A DNA stretch of 64,000 nucleotides from DASZBX01 sp035943635 (GTDB lineage: Bacteria > Actinomycetota > Actinomycetes > Streptomycetales > Catenulisporaceae), in assembly GCA_035943635.1 (NCBI GenBank), contig DASZBX010000039.1, positions 46,354 through 110,353 of the forward strand, read 5' to 3'. Below the pieces are notes generated by a model. The model did no database searches. It was not told the DNA's origin and saw nothing but the letters and a program-made list of their open reading frames with translations. The position numbers and the translations under genes are program-made. This document shows, piece by piece, positions 35,760-43,749 of this stretch (positions are counted from its first letter, which is position 1; every line of letters begins with the position of its first letter).

Positions 35760-37133
35760 GTGCCGTCGAAGAGCGCCGCCGCGGCCGGCGTGGTCGAGCA
35801 GGTGGCCGCCGACCTGCTGGCCCGGACCCACCGCGGGGTGATCGTGGACTCTCCGCCCGGCGCGGGCAAGTCGACCCTGGTGGTCGAGATCGCCCGGCGG
35901 CTGGCCGCGACCGGCGAACCGGTGATGGTGGTCGCCCAGACCAACGAGCAGGTCGACGACCTGGTGGACCGGATGGCGGCCAAGCACGGCCCGACCGCCG
36001 GCGGCACGATGACCATCGGCCGGCTGTCGGCGAGCACGTACGTGCCGACCGACCGGGTGCAGAAGTACCTCGGCCACGGCGTGACCACCGGCGGCAAGTA
36101 CGCCGAACTGGGCACCCCGCAGGTCACCATCGCCACCGCGGCCAAGTGGACCCGCTTCGGCGAGGACACCACCTGGCCGTGGGCGATCCTGGACGAGGCC
36201 TACCAGATGCGCTCGGACGGCCTGCTGGCGATCGCGCCGCGGTTCGCGGCCGGCTGCGCCCTGTTCGTCGGCGACCCCGGCCAGCTCGACCCCTTCGCCA
36301 CGGTCGGCGCGGACCGCTGGGCCGGGTCGGCCTGGGACCCGACCGACAGCGCGGTCGCCGTGGTCCGCGCGCACAACCCCGACCTGCCGGTGCACCGGCT
36401 GCCGTACTCGTGGCGGCTGCCCGCGTCGGCGGCGGACCTGGTGGCCCGGGCGTTTTATCCGTTCACCCTGTTCGAGGCCGGGACCGAGCTCGACGACCGC
36501 TCGCTCGACCTCGGCCCGGCCCGTGGGACGCGCGGCGCGGGCGGCGCGCCGTACCTGAACCGGCTGGACGAGGCGCTGAACACGGCGGCCGAGACCGGTT
36601 GGGCCCGGTACGAACTGCCCGCGCGGTACACGGTCCGTACCGACGCCGAGGCCCTGAACGCCTGCGCCGACCTGGCCGCGCGGCTGCTGGTGCGCGGCGC
36701 GGTGGCCGTGGACCAGATCAGCTACCCGGAGGGCCACCAGGTCACCGCGGACCGGATCGCCGTCGGCGCCGCGCACCGCGACCAGGTCTCGGCGATCCGC
36801 GCGGCCCTGGACCGGCACGGCCCGGCCACCCGGGACATCACCGTGGACACGGCCAACCGGCTGCAGGGCCGCGAGTACGACGTCACCGTCGTACTGCATC
36901 CGCTGTCCGGTCGGCGTGACGCGACCGCGTTCCACCTGGAGACCGGCCGGCTGTGCGTGCTGCTCTCCCGGCACCGGCACGCCTGCATCGTGGTCGCCCG
37001 GGCGGGGATATCAGACCTGCTCGACGCGCACCCGCACACCGATCCGGTCTATCTCAACGTGCCGGTGCGCTTCCCGGACGGTTGGGAAGCGCACCAGACC
37101 ATCCTGGAGCACCTGGCGAAGACCTCGGCCTGA
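35760..37133 (+). CDS. SF1B (UPF1/DNA2-like) helicase, compact
   Basis: The 457-residue product (GTG start) has motif I SPPGAGKST (31-39), Ia VAQTNEQVDDL (58-68), II LDEAYQ (144-149), III VGDPGQLDP (170-178), IV YSWRLP (216-221), V VDTANRLQGREYDV (362-375) and VI RLCVLLSRHRH (397-407). DEAxQ plus QGREYDV places it in the UPF1-like 5'-3' superfamily 1B. It is shorter than DNA2-type motors because the barrel and stalk inserts seem absent; these may be supplied by the upstream protein. It closes the nuclease operon. Confidence 0.85.
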   Translation: MPSKSAAAAGVVEQVAADLLARTHRGVIVDSPPGAGKSTLVVEIARRLAATGEPVMVVAQTNEQVDDLVDRMAAKHGPTAGGTMTIGRLSASTYVPTDRVQKYLGHGVTTGGKYAELGTPQVTIATAAKWTRFGEDTTWPWAILDEAYQMRSDGLLAIAPRFAAGCALFVGDPGQLDPFATVGADRWAGSAWDPTDSAVAVVRAHNPDLPVHRLPYSWRLPASAADLVARAFYPFTLFEAGTELDDRSLDLGPARGTRGAGGAPYLNRLDEALNTAAETGWARYELPARYTVRTDAEALNACADLAARLLVRGAVAVDQISYPEGHQVTADRIAVGAAHRDQVSAIRAALDRHGPATRDITVDTANRLQGREYDVTVVLHPLSGRRDATAFHLETGRLCVLLSRHRHACIVVARAGISDLLDAHPHTDPVYLNVPVRFPDGWEAHQTILEHLAKTSA

Positions 37134-37165
37134 TCCCGGGGCCCTCGCCGGACCCGGTCCCTGCG

Positions 37166-38326
37166 TCAGCTGCCCTCCGCCGCAGCCCGCAGGGCATCGG
37201 TGTCCTTGGCGGCGTTCGCGATGCTGGTCGTGTAGTAGTCGGTCAGGAAGTACGCGTATCCGAACCCTGCGGCGTCGTCCCACACGCAGACTTCGATCTT
37301 CTTCCCGGTCGGGACGTAGTATCCGCAGGTGAGCGCCGCGTTCGAGTCGGTGCTGGTCTCGACCTTGCTGTCCGACATCTTCAGCTCGGAGGTGAACTCG
37401 GCTACGAAGGCGGTCGGGGTGGTCGCCTCCAGTTCGGATTGGTCGGCGGAGTCCATGTTGGCGAGCGGCTGGTCTACGAGCACGAGCCGGTAGTTCCCGG
37501 TGGGCGACGGTCCGTAGGAGCCGACGAGCACGTTGGTGTAGATGGCGCCGCCCGTCGCCACGCCGTTGCGGACGGTCGTGGCCTCGCGGGTGCCTACCGT
37601 GCTGGTGAGCAGGTACAGCCCGTTCGCGCTGGCCGGCAGGGAGACGGCGCCGGAGCCGGAACCGCTGCCGGAACTGGCCGGGGGTGTGGCGGTGGGCGCG
37701 CCGGCGGTGTCGGGCGCGATGGGCGTGGCGGGGAGGGCGGAGCCGTTGCCGTCCGCGGTGAGGATGGATTGGACGATGGCGTCCGGCCCGGTACCCTGGC
37801 TCGTCGGCGTGGGGTTGTTCTGCCCGTTGCCGAGGAGCACGGCACAGCCCACGCCCAGCACCAGCACGGTCACGACGGAAGTGATGACGACCCCGCGGTT
37901 GACCTTGCGGCCGGGCTTCGGCGGCTGCGGCGGGGGATAGCCGCCGAACTGGGGGTCTGCTTGGTACTGCGGGTAGGTCCCGTACTGCGGGTCCGGCTGG
38001 TACTGAGTCGGAGCCTGGTGCAGGTATTGCGGGTCTGCTTGGTACTGCGGCGGAGCCTGGTACTGCGGCTCGGGCTCATACTGCGGCTGCTGATGGGGAT
38101 AGTGCTCAGGCGGCGCCTGGTATTGCGGTTCGGGCTGGTAGTGCGGCGGGTACGGCGCCTGCGGGTTGCCTTGCGGATATCCCTGCGGATACTCCTGCGG
38201 GTAAAGCTGCTGCTCGTACTGCGGCTGCGGCTGTTGCGGCTGCTGCGAATACGGGTCCCACGACTCCGGCCGGCCACCGGATCCGGGTATGGGTCCCGGG
38301 GGCTGATATGGCTCGTTCCATGACAT
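37166..38326 (-). CDS. Single-pass membrane protein with Pro/Gln/Tyr-rich cytosolic tail
   Basis: The 386-residue product (start ATG 38326) begins with about 135 residues of PQYQ/QYQAPPQY-type repeats. A basic TM segment follows (GVVITSVVTVLVLGVGC), then a Thr/Pro/Ser linker and an outer domain of about 200 residues with two cysteines (CGYYV and CVWDD) that could pair. Such proteins are common and uncharacterised in actinomycetes; the outer domain is not recognised. It is convergent with the helicase gene (32 bp gap). Confidence 0.7.
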   Translation of the reverse strand: MSWNEPYQPPGPIPGSGGRPESWDPYSQQPQQPQPQYEQQLYPQEYPQGYPQGNPQAPYPPHYQPEPQYQAPPEHYPHQQPQYEPEPQYQAPPQYQADPQYLHQAPTQYQPDPQYGTYPQYQADPQFGGYPPPQPPKPGRKVNRGVVITSVVTVLVLGVGCAVLLGNGQNNPTPTSQGTGPDAIVQSILTADGNGSALPATPIAPDTAGAPTATPPASSGSGSGSGAVSLPASANGLYLLTSTVGTREATTVRNGVATGGAIYTNVLVGSYGPSPTGNYRLVLVDQPLANMDSADQSELEATTPTAFVAEFTSELKMSDSKVETSTDSNAALTCGYYVPTGKKIEVCVWDDAAGFGYAYFLTDYYTTSIANAAKDTDALRAAAEGS

Positions 38327-38473
38327 ATGTCGAAGATACCGAAGCCCGTCCTCGCGCTGCGACCAGATTCCACAGTCCGCAAGCCCAGGTCGGAACAATC
38401 ATCCGCCCTGTCTCCGCGGCCTCCTGCGGCTCTGTAGCGCAGCCTGTCCGCCCGGCTCAGGTGACTGTCAGTT

Positions 38474-40066
38474 CTAGGCGACGGTCACGCCGATCTGGTG
38501 GTACCCGGTCGAACCGTTGGGGATCACGTCCTGTACGACGGCGGTCTGCAACGTCCCGGTGCCGTCCGTGCACCGGACCGTCAGGGTGTGCTGCCCCTTG
38601 GTCGCGGGCCACGCGTACGACCACATCCGCCAGGTGTCCGGGGTGTCCGACGTGGCCAGCACCGCCTCGACCCACGGCCCCTGGTCCACCTGCACCTCGA
38701 CCGCGTCGATCCCGCGGTGGGTGGCCCAGGCGACCCCGGCCACCATGACCGTGCCCGCGGTCACCGTCGCGCCCTGCTTCGGCACGTCGATCCGGGAGGC
38801 GGTCTTCACCGGCGCCTGCTGCGACCAGCCGTTGCTCACCCAGTACGCCGAGGTCGAGGCGAAGGTGGTCAGCTCCAGGTCGACCACCCACTTGGTCGCC
38901 GACACGTAGCCGTACAGGCCCGGGATCAGCATCCGGCAGGGGAAACCGTGCTCGATCGGCAGGGTCTCGCCGTTCATCGCGACCGCCAGCAGCGACTGCC
39001 GCCCGTCGAGCACCGCCTCCGCGGGCGCGCCGATGGTCATGCCGTCGGTGGACGTGCACAGGATCTGGTCCGCCCCGGCCCGCACCCCGGCCTGCCGCAG
39101 CAGCGGGGCCAGCGGCGCGCCGAGCCAGCGGGCATTGCCGCAGTACGGGCCGCCGACCGGGTTGGACACGCAGGTCAGCGTCATGTCGTGCTCTTCCAGC
39201 GGCATTTTCAGCAGCTGCTCGAAACTGATCTCCACCGGCCGGTCCACCATCCCGTGGATCCGCAGCATCCAGGTCTTCGGGTCGACCTGCGGGACCGACA
39301 GCGCGGTGTCCACCCGGTAGAAGGCCGGGGTGGTCGAGCCGGCCACCGAGGGCGTGAAGAAGGACTCCAGGCCCGGCACGTCCGGCCGGACCGACGCGGG
39401 CACCGGCGCCAGCGGCTCGGCCGCCACCGGCAGCTGCACCGCGGCCCGGGCCGGGGCCGCGTTGTACTGCGAGTCCAGCCACGCCTTGCTGCCGTACCCG
39501 CCGAGCAGCGACGCCGCCCCGGTGCCGAACAGGATGCCCAGGAACCGGCGCCGGTCCGGCGGATAGCTCGGCTCGCCGAGCACGCCCGGCTCCTGGCTGC
39601 GGATGGTCAGCCAGCGCAGCACCAGGATCGAGGCCCCGCCGGCCAGCAGGGCCGGGAACCAGCCGCCGGCCCCGGCGTTCGGCCGGGTGACCGCGGCGAC
39701 GAACCCGACCAGGCTGAACCCGGCCACGATGCCGGTGGCCACCCGCAGACGGCGCCGGGCCACCACCCCGGCGGCGGCGGACAGGGCCGCGATGCCGAGA
39801 TAGACCCCGGTCAGCAGCGCGGCCTTGTCGCCCGTGCCGAACTGCCGGATCGCGGCCTCCTTGAGCCAGGCGGGGGTGTAGTAGATCGCCCACTCGCCGA
39901 CCGCGACCACCGGTGCGCTGGCCGACCCGGCGCCGAGCACCACCGCCAGCGCCGCGCCGAGCTCGCCCAGAGCGACCGCCGCGGCGGCCGACAGCAGCCC
40001 GATCAACCCGCCGAGCAGCCACCTGGTCGCGCGGCTCTCGGGCGGGTCCTCCTGTGCTGCCTGCAT
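38474..40066 (-). CDS. Membrane-anchored molybdopterin oxidoreductase, sulfite oxidase family
   Basis: From ATG 40066 the product is 530 residues. Five or so TM helices come first, then a DRRRFLG twin-Arg-like element and hydrophobic segment, and an extracytoplasmic sulfite oxidase-type domain. The molybdenum ligand Cys is C299 (TLTCVSNPVGG) and the binding loops follow (CGNARWLGAPL, EHGFPCRMLIPGLYGY). The C-terminal Mo-co dimerisation domain has the GVAWATHRGIDAVEVQVD pattern. The substrate may be sulfite or another oxo-acceptor. An in-frame ATG 63 nt upstream would add an Arg/Pro-rich lead. Confidence 0.87.
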   Translation of the reverse strand: MQAAQEDPPESRATRWLLGGLIGLLSAAAAVALGELGAALAVVLGAGSASAPVVAVGEWAIYYTPAWLKEAAIRQFGTGDKAALLTGVYLGIAALSAAAGVVARRRLRVATGIVAGFSLVGFVAAVTRPNAGAGGWFPALLAGGASILVLRWLTIRSQEPGVLGEPSYPPDRRRFLGILFGTGAASLLGGYGSKAWLDSQYNAAPARAAVQLPVAAEPLAPVPASVRPDVPGLESFFTPSVAGSTTPAFYRVDTALSVPQVDPKTWMLRIHGMVDRPVEISFEQLLKMPLEEHDMTLTCVSNPVGGPYCGNARWLGAPLAPLLRQAGVRAGADQILCTSTDGMTIGAPAEAVLDGRQSLLAVAMNGETLPIEHGFPCRMLIPGLYGYVSATKWVVDLELTTFASTSAYWVSNGWSQQAPVKTASRIDVPKQGATVTAGTVMVAGVAWATHRGIDAVEVQVDQGPWVEAVLATSDTPDTWRMWSYAWPATKGQHTLTVRCTDGTGTLQTAVVQDVIPNGSTGYHQIGVTVA

Positions 40067-40232
40067 CGCTCTTACCGTCCTCGGGGATCGTGGTGGCCGG
40101 CGCCGCGGGCGCCGTGCCGGGAACATCAAATCACCCCTTGCCGAACGCGGCCCGGGCAGTGAGCCGACGGGCCCCCGGCGTAAGGGTTCGGTAAGGAATT
40201 CGAAGACCAGCCGCTTTCCGGATTGCTCGGCC

Positions 40233-40586
40233 TCATCCGCGCTGGGGGGACTGGAAGCGGCGCACCTCCTGGGGCCAACCGCAGGCGAGCGCGATCTTTC
40301 CGGCCCACAATCGCGCCGCCTTCTCGTCCGCCACGTTCACGACGGTGAAGCCGCCGAGGTACTCCTTCGTCTCCACGTAGGGACCGTCGGTGAACTGCGG
40401 CGTGCCACTCGACGCGTCCACGCTGAACACCGGGCCGTCCTCGTCCAGGCCGCCGAGGAAGACGAAGACCCCGGCCTCCTTCATCTCCGCCTTCAGCGCT
40501 TTGACGGCCTCAGACCTCTCGCGCAGCTCCTCCTCGGTAAGGTCGGGCACCCACTCGCCATTGAACGCGATCACGTACTCGGGCAT
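40233..40586 (-). CDS. YCII-domain protein
   Basis: The 117-residue product (ATG 40586 behind GAGGAGAA) has the DGxH-like and acidic pattern of the YCII/DGPF group (FTDGPYVETKEYLGGFTVVNV). These small dimeric proteins have mostly unknown roles. It stands alone, with 148 bp to the molybdoenzyme start. Confidence 0.85.
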   Translation of the reverse strand: MPEYVIAFNGEWVPDLTEEELRERSEAVKALKAEMKEAGVFVFLGGLDEDGPVFSVDASSGTPQFTDGPYVETKEYLGGFTVVNVADEKAARLWAGKIALACGWPQEVRRFQSPQRG

Positions 40587-40737
40587 ATCTTCTCCTCGTC
40601 TCCGGCAGCCGCGCACGGCCGCATCTCCTCTGTCCTACGAACGTCCTACGAACGGACTGCCCCGGATCCGACATGCGGCCCGGCGGAATCTGCCCAGCCT
40701 CGGCGCAACCCGGCGGCCCGGTCCCGCCGGCGCCGGA

Positions 40738-41334
40738 TCAGAATCCGGTCGTGTCGAGCGTGACGCGCTTGCTGAGCCTCAGCTCGACCGGATCGCCGAA
40801 CTTCACCCGCCGCACGGAGCGGTACTGCTCGCCCCGAGGCTCGGAGTAGACCAGGCACTCGCGCTTGCGCCGGTCCACCAGCAGGTAGACCGGCACGGCG
40901 GCCCGGGCGTACCCGGCCGCCTTCCGGTAGCCGCGCCGCCGGTGCCCCGGCGAGGTCACCTCGACCGCGAACGCGCACTCGGCGGCCGGGAAGACCCACT
41001 CGGCGTCCGTGTCGATCAGCCGTTCCGGCCAGGCGGCCAGATCCGGCAGGTAGCGGTCGCCCTCGGGCTCGCGCGCGGTGGTCGCCTCGTACAGGTCGTA
41101 GCCCGGCGGCAGCGCGTCCTGGGCCGCGCGCATGATCCGCTTGACCAGTACGGCGTGCCGGCCGAACGGCGCGGGCGCCACGGTGATCTGCCCGCCGACG
41201 ATCTCCAGCCGGAACCCGTCCGGCAGCTCGAGCCCGGAGTGGATCATGTGCACGATGTCGATCTCGCCGGGCGGGACGCCGTCCCGGATCCGTCTGCCCT
41301 TCCCGGGCGTGAGCATGGGCATGGTCAAGGGCAT
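40738..41334 (-). CDS. Uma2 family (DUF820) restriction-like nuclease
   Basis: The 198-residue protein keeps the PD-(D/E)XK-like Uma2 core: GRHAVLVKRI helix, YLPDLAAW, then FAVEVTSPGHRRRGYRKAAGYA and PVYLLVD. Uma2 genes occur in many copies in actinobacteria and cyanobacteria; their biological role is unsettled. No partner gene is evident. Confidence 0.85.
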   Translation of the reverse strand: MPLTMPMLTPGKGRRIRDGVPPGEIDIVHMIHSGLELPDGFRLEIVGGQITVAPAPFGRHAVLVKRIMRAAQDALPPGYDLYEATTAREPEGDRYLPDLAAWPERLIDTDAEWVFPAAECAFAVEVTSPGHRRRGYRKAAGYARAAVPVYLLVDRRKRECLVYSEPRGEQYRSVRRVKFGDPVELRLSKRVTLDTTGF

Positions 41335-41444
41335 GCGGATGCAGCCTCCTCGCTGGTGCGCGGTGCGTCGAGCGGCCCGAACGCCTTTTCGACATCTCCA
41401 GACATACCGGCGCCCGGCCCGGCGCGCCCGGAAACGCTTGTTCG

Positions 41445-41464
41445 ATCACACGATCGGGTGATCT
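41445..41464. promoter_or_regulatory. Inverted repeat in Uma2-kinase gap
   Basis: GATCAC (41445-41450) and GTGATC (41459-41464) are separated by ACGATCGG. It is a possible regulator site upstream of the Uma2 gene, about 110 bp from its start. The rest of the 203-bp gap is featureless. Confidence 0.3.
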
Positions 41465-41537
41465 TCCGAGGCGGGGGTGACTGGCGAATCCTGGCGCTTG
41501 ATCCCTCGCAAGAGTGAGCAACGCCGCCGGGCGCGGA

Positions 41538-42089
41538 TTACCGCGGATCGTCGGTCTCGAGTGCGGCGAGCACCGCGGCGGCCAGACGTTCGACGTCCAC
41601 CGGCCCGCTCGTGTCGACGCCGATGACGGTCCCGACCCCGATCGGACCGTCGTACTCGGCCCGCACGTCCTGCGGCAGCGAGGCCCAGGCGTGCACACGG
41701 TGCCGCTCCGGCCCGAGCCCCCGCGCGTCGTACCGCCGCGCGGCCTCGTCCGGCGGGCAGGAACAGTTGACCTCCACCAGCGAACCGCCCGCGGTCAGCT
41801 CGCGCAGGATCGGCCGGGCGTACTCGTCCGGGAAACGGAAGTTCGACTCCAGCACGCACGCGGGCGCGTCCCGGGCCAACTGCCAGAGCAGCCCCATCGC
41901 CGCCGCGCCGAACCGCCGGGACTCGGCCAGACTCACCGGCCCGGGCTCGCCGAGCAGGTCGTACATGCTCTCCTTCAGCGAGTCCTTGGCGAACAGCGGC
42001 AGCCTGAGCGCGGCTGCCAACGGCCCGGCCAGCGTGGACTTGCCCGCGCCGGGCGCCCCGGAGACGACCACGATGCGACGTCGTTCCAT
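41538..42089 (-). CDS. Small P-loop kinase (zeta-toxin/AAA_33-like)
   Basis: The 183-residue product starts MERRRIVVVSGAPGAGKSTL with Walker A at residues 11-18. It continues with a kinase-type core (AKDSLKESMYDLLG, VLESNFRFPDEYAR, VEVNCSCPPDEAARRYDAR). It belongs to the AAA_33/zeta-like nucleoside or small-molecule kinase group. No antitoxin gene is adjacent, so a free-standing metabolic or resistance kinase is more likely than a toxin. It is divergent from the small leucine-rich ORF at 42195. Confidence 0.75.
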   Translation of the reverse strand: MERRRIVVVSGAPGAGKSTLAGPLAAALRLPLFAKDSLKESMYDLLGEPGPVSLAESRRFGAAAMGLLWQLARDAPACVLESNFRFPDEYARPILRELTAGGSLVEVNCSCPPDEAARRYDARGLGPERHRVHAWASLPQDVRAEYDGPIGVGTVIGVDTSGPVDVERLAAAVLAALETDDPR

Positions 42090-42194
42090 GCTCCGCCATC
42101 TTGCCGCACCCGTAAACCCTTTGCGCCGCACGCCGCCCGCCCGGCACACTGAACACCGACGCAGCGACGAGACCCGATGACAGGAGGCGGAGAC

Positions 42195-42254
42195 ATGACC
42201 ACGGTTCAGCAGGCGCTCCGCACCCTCTCTGTCAGCCTCCTGCGACTGCTCTAG
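42195..42254 (+). CDS. Leucine-rich 19-codon ORF, leader-peptide-like
   Basis: An optimal AGGAGG sits 8 nt before ATG 42195. The peptide MTTVQQALRTLSVSLLRLL has six Leu in its last 12 codons (four CTC, two CTG) and ends at TAG 42252. A GCCCGGC/GCCGGGC hairpin begins at the stop codon. The layout (strong start, amino-acid-rich end, hairpin) resembles a ribosome-mediated attenuator. The next genes downstream are two tRNAs with leucine anticodons (CAG, GAG), which would read the same codons. Expression is unproven. Confidence 0.45.
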   Translation: MTTVQQALRTLSVSLLRLL

Positions 42255-42275
42255 CCCGGCCTTTCCGCGCCGGGC
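42254..42275 (+). terminator. Hairpin directly after the leucine-rich ORF
   Basis: GCCCGGC (42254-42260) pairs with GCCGGGC (42269-42275) across an 8-nt loop. There is no T run, so it could be an attenuator stem or a weak stop. The stop codon of the ORF touches its base. Confidence 0.4.
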
Positions 42276-42361
42276 GCCCATCGCAGTCCGACCGCCGACT
42301 CTTCCGCCGGAACCAGCATCCGCGCGTGTCCACGAGTCCTGCGGCGGTCGCTGCCCCTGTT

Positions 42362-42435
42362 GCTCTCGTAGCCCGACTGGAAGAGGCCCGGCGTTCAGAT
42401 CGCCGGTGGTGCGAGTTCGAATCTCGCCGAGAGCA
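42362..42435 (+). tRNA. Atypical tRNA, anticodon CAG (Leu) with short variable loop
   Basis: The cloverleaf folds completely. Acceptor GCTCTCG/CGAGAGC, 3-bp D stem with GG in the loop, anticodon stem CGGCG/CGCCG with loop TTCAGAT, a 5-nt variable loop, T stem GCGAG/CTCGC with loop TTCGAAT, and discriminator A. CCA is not encoded. Anticodon CAG means leucine, yet bacterial tRNA-Leu is class II with a long variable arm; this one is class I. Identity is therefore uncertain: it may be a mobile-element or non-standard tRNA, or inactive. Confidence 0.6.
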
Positions 42436-42477
42436 CGCAGCAATCCACTGCCATCGCCACAACCGATGTACGTCCAC

Positions 42478-42566
42478 GCGCCCGTGCTGCAACTGGTAGA
42501 CGGACCGGCCCGAGGTGCCGGGACTCGGAAACAAGTATGAGGGTTCGAATCCCTTCGGGCGCACCA
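42478..42566 (+). tRNA. tRNA-Leu-like gene, anticodon GAG, with CCA
   Basis: Acceptor GCGCCCG/CGGGCGC, D stem CTG/CGG, anticodon stem CCGGC/GCCGG with loop CCGAGGT, a 17-nt class II variable arm containing one C-A mismatch, T stem GAGGG/CCCTT with loop TTCGAAT, then A and encoded CCA. Size and arm fit tRNA-Leu(GAG). The base before the anticodon is C rather than the near-universal U33, and the T stem has a G-U closing pair. The gene ends 19 bp before the HAD gene start. Confidence 0.7.
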
Positions 42567-42585
42567 CCCATGAGATCATGCCCCC

Positions 42586-43305
42586 ATGTCGCCGCTCACC
42601 GAACCCGCTCTGATCCTCTGGGACATCGACCACACGCTCCTGACCACCGGCGGCGTCAGCCACGAGGTCTACGCACGAGCGTTCCGCACAGTGGTCGGCA
42701 CCCCCATGGCAGCCCTGGCCGACATGGCCGGCCGCACCGAGCGGGCCATCGTCCTGGACACGCTGGCGCTCAACCACGTCGCCGACCCCGAAGACAAGCT
42801 CGACGCCTTCTACGCCGCGCTCGGCGAGGTCGCCCGCGACATGAAGGACCAGATGCGCGCGCACGGCCGGCGCCTTCCGGGAGCGGCCGAAGCGATCGCC
42901 GGGCTGGCGAACGCCGACCTCATCCAGTCCGTCGTGACCGGCAACCTCCCCGCGATCGCCGCCGTGAAGCTCGAAGCCTTCGACCTGCTGGACGGCCTGG
43001 ACACGTCCGTCGGCGGCTACGGCGACGACGGCAGCGACCGGGCCGATCTCGTCCGACTGGCGCTGCAGCGGGCGGCCACGGCGTACGGCCGGCCCTTCGC
43101 CGCCAAGCGCACCGTCATCGTCGGCGACACCCCGCACGACATCCGCGGAGCCCACGACGCCGGAGCCGTGGCCATCGGGGTGGCGACCGGCCGCAGCAGC
43201 GTTGAGGACCTCGCGGCAGTCGGCGCCGAGGTCGTGTTCGCGGATCTCAGCGACACGGCCGCGGTGCGCACGGCCGTCTTCCAGAGCCTGCTCGGCGGAA
43301 TCTGA
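42586..43305 (+). CDS. HAD-superfamily hydrolase
   Basis: The 239-residue protein has all four HAD motifs: WDIDHT (nucleophile Asp), VVTGN (Thr of motif II), Lys in VKLEAF, and VGDTPHDIRGAHDAG (motif IV). The helical cap fits the phosphoglycolate-phosphatase-like subgroup. Substrate is unknown. It lies directly after the tRNA-Leu-like gene and converges on the MazG-like gene. Confidence 0.87.
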   Translation: MSPLTEPALILWDIDHTLLTTGGVSHEVYARAFRTVVGTPMAALADMAGRTERAIVLDTLALNHVADPEDKLDAFYAALGEVARDMKDQMRAHGRRLPGAAEAIAGLANADLIQSVVTGNLPAIAAVKLEAFDLLDGLDTSVGGYGDDGSDRADLVRLALQRAATAYGRPFAAKRTVIVGDTPHDIRGAHDAGAVAIGVATGRSSVEDLAAVGAEVVFADLSDTAAVRTAVFQSLLGGI

Positions 43306-43341
43306 CCTCACCCGGCCGCGCCTGAGCGATGTGAAGCGTGC

Positions 43342-43740
43342 TCAGGTGTCGGCTCCCGGCCGGACCAGTCCCAGCACCGCGGCGACGTCGGCGGCCCGGA
43401 ACTGCGGGCCCTTCTGCACCTTGCCGTTCGCGACCACCGGCAGCCCGTCCGGGCCGAGCTTGCCCATGTTCGCCCGGTGCACCTCGGCGAGCACCGCGTC
43501 CAGGTCGATCCCGTAGGCCAGCGCGGTGCCGTAGGCGACGTAGACCACGTCGGCCAGTTCGTGTGCGATCTCGGCGAGGTCCCCGCCCTGCACGGCCTGG
43601 GCCACCTCGTCGGTCTCCTCGTCCAGCAGCCGCTGGCGGACCTCCGCGATGTCGGTGTCGATCGGGCCCGGGGTGATCTGCCTGGTCAGGTCGAAGACTT
43701 CGTGGAATTCGGCGAGGTAGCGCGCAGGCGAGTCGTTCAC
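43342..43740 (-). CDS. MazG-like nucleotide pyrophosphohydrolase
   Basis: The 132-residue all-alpha NTP-PPase has the EExxE...ExxD metal pattern (EETDEVAQAV and HELADVVYVAY). It would hydrolyse nucleoside triphosphates to monophosphates (house-cleaning). The start is GTG 43740, which has no visible ribosome-binding site. The end of a MITE lies only 9 bp upstream, so native 5' sequences may have been displaced. Confidence 0.85.
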   Translation of the reverse strand: MNDSPARYLAEFHEVFDLTRQITPGPIDTDIAEVRQRLLDEETDEVAQAVQGGDLAEIAHELADVVYVAYGTALAYGIDLDAVLAEVHRANMGKLGPDGLPVVANGKVQKGPQFRAADVAAVLGLVRPGADT

Positions 43741-43749
43741 ACTGCAATC

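Noticed and set aside
32924..36172. A 1082-codon open frame on the minus strand opposite the nuclease and unknown genes
   Set aside because: It is the antisense shadow of high-G+C coding sequence. Its product is Gly/Arg/Gln/His-rich without motifs, and the plus strand has recognised domains.
41538..42089. Zeta toxin of a toxin-antitoxin pair
   Set aside because: There is no antitoxin gene on either side and the core fits general AAA_33 kinases equally well.
42090..42443. A longer minus-strand start for the P-loop kinase, reaching into the tRNA at 42362
   Set aside because: It would overlap a well-folded tRNA and the mini-ORF. The Met directly before the P-loop strand is the sensible start.
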